Shown here one piece after another: positions 63,411 through 64,000 of a stretch of DNA of 64,000 nucleotides; position 1 is the first letter of the stretch, and each line of letters begins with the position of its first letter. Location of the stretch: assembly GCA_000442125.1 (NCBI GenBank), contig KE546974.1:930001-994000 (forward strand). Reading direction: 5' to 3'. The notes beneath the pieces are model-generated. The model ran no database searches. It worked only from the letters and a program-made list of their open reading frames with translations, and was not told where the DNA came from. A program made the position numbers and the translations under genes. The DNA is from Opeltia flavorubescens (lineage: Eukaryota > Ascomycota > Lecanoromycetes > Teloschistales > Teloschistaceae).

Positions 63411-64000
63411 ATAAATTATAGCTAAACTATATATAAATATATAAATAAAGTAATAAGTAAAATAATAAATAATACTAAAAATATAAAGTAATAATAGAAA
63501 CGAAATTTTATATAATTATTAAAATTTACTAGTAGAATATATATTAAATAATATATATTATAAAGTATATTATTAAAAAAAATTAAAATTAAAAAAAAAC
63601 TTTATTAGAATATAGACTTTAAAATTATAACTACCCGAAAGTAATATAGGCCTAAAAATAATATATAAGAATAAATATATAAGAATAAATATTAAAAATA
63701 GATATAAAACGCTAGATAAATATAAAACTATATAGTAGTACTATTTTTTTCTATTTTATTTTTATTAGTAAAGGAAAAATTATTTTTTTTAATTAAATTT
63801 AACTATTTTTTTTTAATAATTAAAAGATTTAAACGGTTTTAATATAAAGTTAATATATAAAATTATATAAAAAGAATAAATATATAATAAAATATATTAT
63901 ATTAATATCTATATTAATCGATTTTTTTAAAGTATAAATAGCTTCGATAATATTAAGAATACTAATAGTCTTTTTTTACCGTATTTTAGTTTTTTTTTAA
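63411..64000. other. Unassigned, possibly start of family C 3' LTR
   Basis: About 590 bp of AT-rich DNA after the purine run. It holds a 14-bp tandem pair (ATATATAAGAATAA) near 63,664-63,692. If the purine run is the polypurine tract, an LTR should start here, but no matching copy is present on the left side of the element. Confidence 0.35.

Larger units (their letters stand above)
1..64000. other. RIP-degraded AT-rich heterochromatin block
   Basis: The whole window is extremely A+T-rich. CA and TG dinucleotides are nearly absent on both strands outside a few short pockets, while TA is in great excess and most remaining C or G sits in CG, CT, AG, CC or GG. This is the known footprint of repeat-induced point mutation in Pezizomycotina. 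No long open frame survives on either strand except in the 380-bp island at 35.5 kb. Single and clustered N bases occur (for example 14,170, 16,850, 18,494, 21,868, 50,772-50,796, 60,400-60,427 and 62,430-62,463), mostly inside repeats. Mitochondrial origin is unlikely because the content is nested LTR retrotransposons. Confidence 0.95.

Noticed and set aside
1-64000. Mitochondrial DNA, suggested by very high A+T
   Set aside because: No mitochondrial genes, and the content is nested nuclear LTR elements with target duplications and a CpA-directed mutation pattern.
1-64000. Centromere or replication origin, suggested by long AT-rich DNA
   Set aside because: RIP alone explains the composition; nothing in the sequence marks a centromere or an origin, and this would need chromatin data.

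Overview
This window looks like a long block of fungal heterochromatin from a filamentous ascomycete (Pezizomycotina). It is very A+T-rich throughout. CpA and TpG are almost missing on both strands while TpA is everywhere, which is the mark of repeat-induced point mutation (RIP), a defence that mutates C to T in duplicated DNA. Reading both strands I found no intact gene, rRNA or tRNA. I cannot name the species.

Layout. From 1 to 6.3 kb lie two direct copies of a 1.7-1.8 kb repeat, with a small GC-richer inverted-repeat element at the left edge of the second copy. From 6.3 to 12 kb is unassigned degraded DNA with two minisatellites and one short dispersed repeat (11.78-12.15 kb). From 12.5 to 16.5 kb is a cluster of short interspersed repeats, one family clearly tRNA-derived. 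Two 7.2 kb Ty3/gypsy elements of one family (family A), both coding on the minus strand, follow at 16,515-23,706 and 24,277-31,457. The first split a short repeat and the second split a 57-bp tandem array. After 3.8 kb of unassigned DNA comes a 380-bp island (35,456-35,838) that has escaped RIP and is distantly related, inverted, to the repeat at 11.8 kb. A 9.2 kb Ty3/gypsy element (family B) fills 37,009-46,232. A third, inverted family A copy fills 47,469-54,659. A further Ty3/gypsy element (family C) occupies about 58.0-63.4 kb and probably runs past the window.

The block grew by nested insertion: LTR elements landed in older SINE-like repeats and minisatellites, and RIP degraded nearly everything. 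All three LTR families appear to carry a chromodomain-like segment at the end of integrase, as chromoviruses do. In known chromoviruses this segment steers insertion to silent chromatin, which would fit the nesting seen here. All LTR elements are fossils with very many breaks each.

I found no new functional system. The signals most worth following are the unmutated island at 35.5 kb and its relative at 11.8 kb, the GC-richer element at 4.2 kb, the tRNA-derived SINE cluster, the recurring 12-bp-based minisatellites, and the unexplained 3.3 kb inside the family B element.
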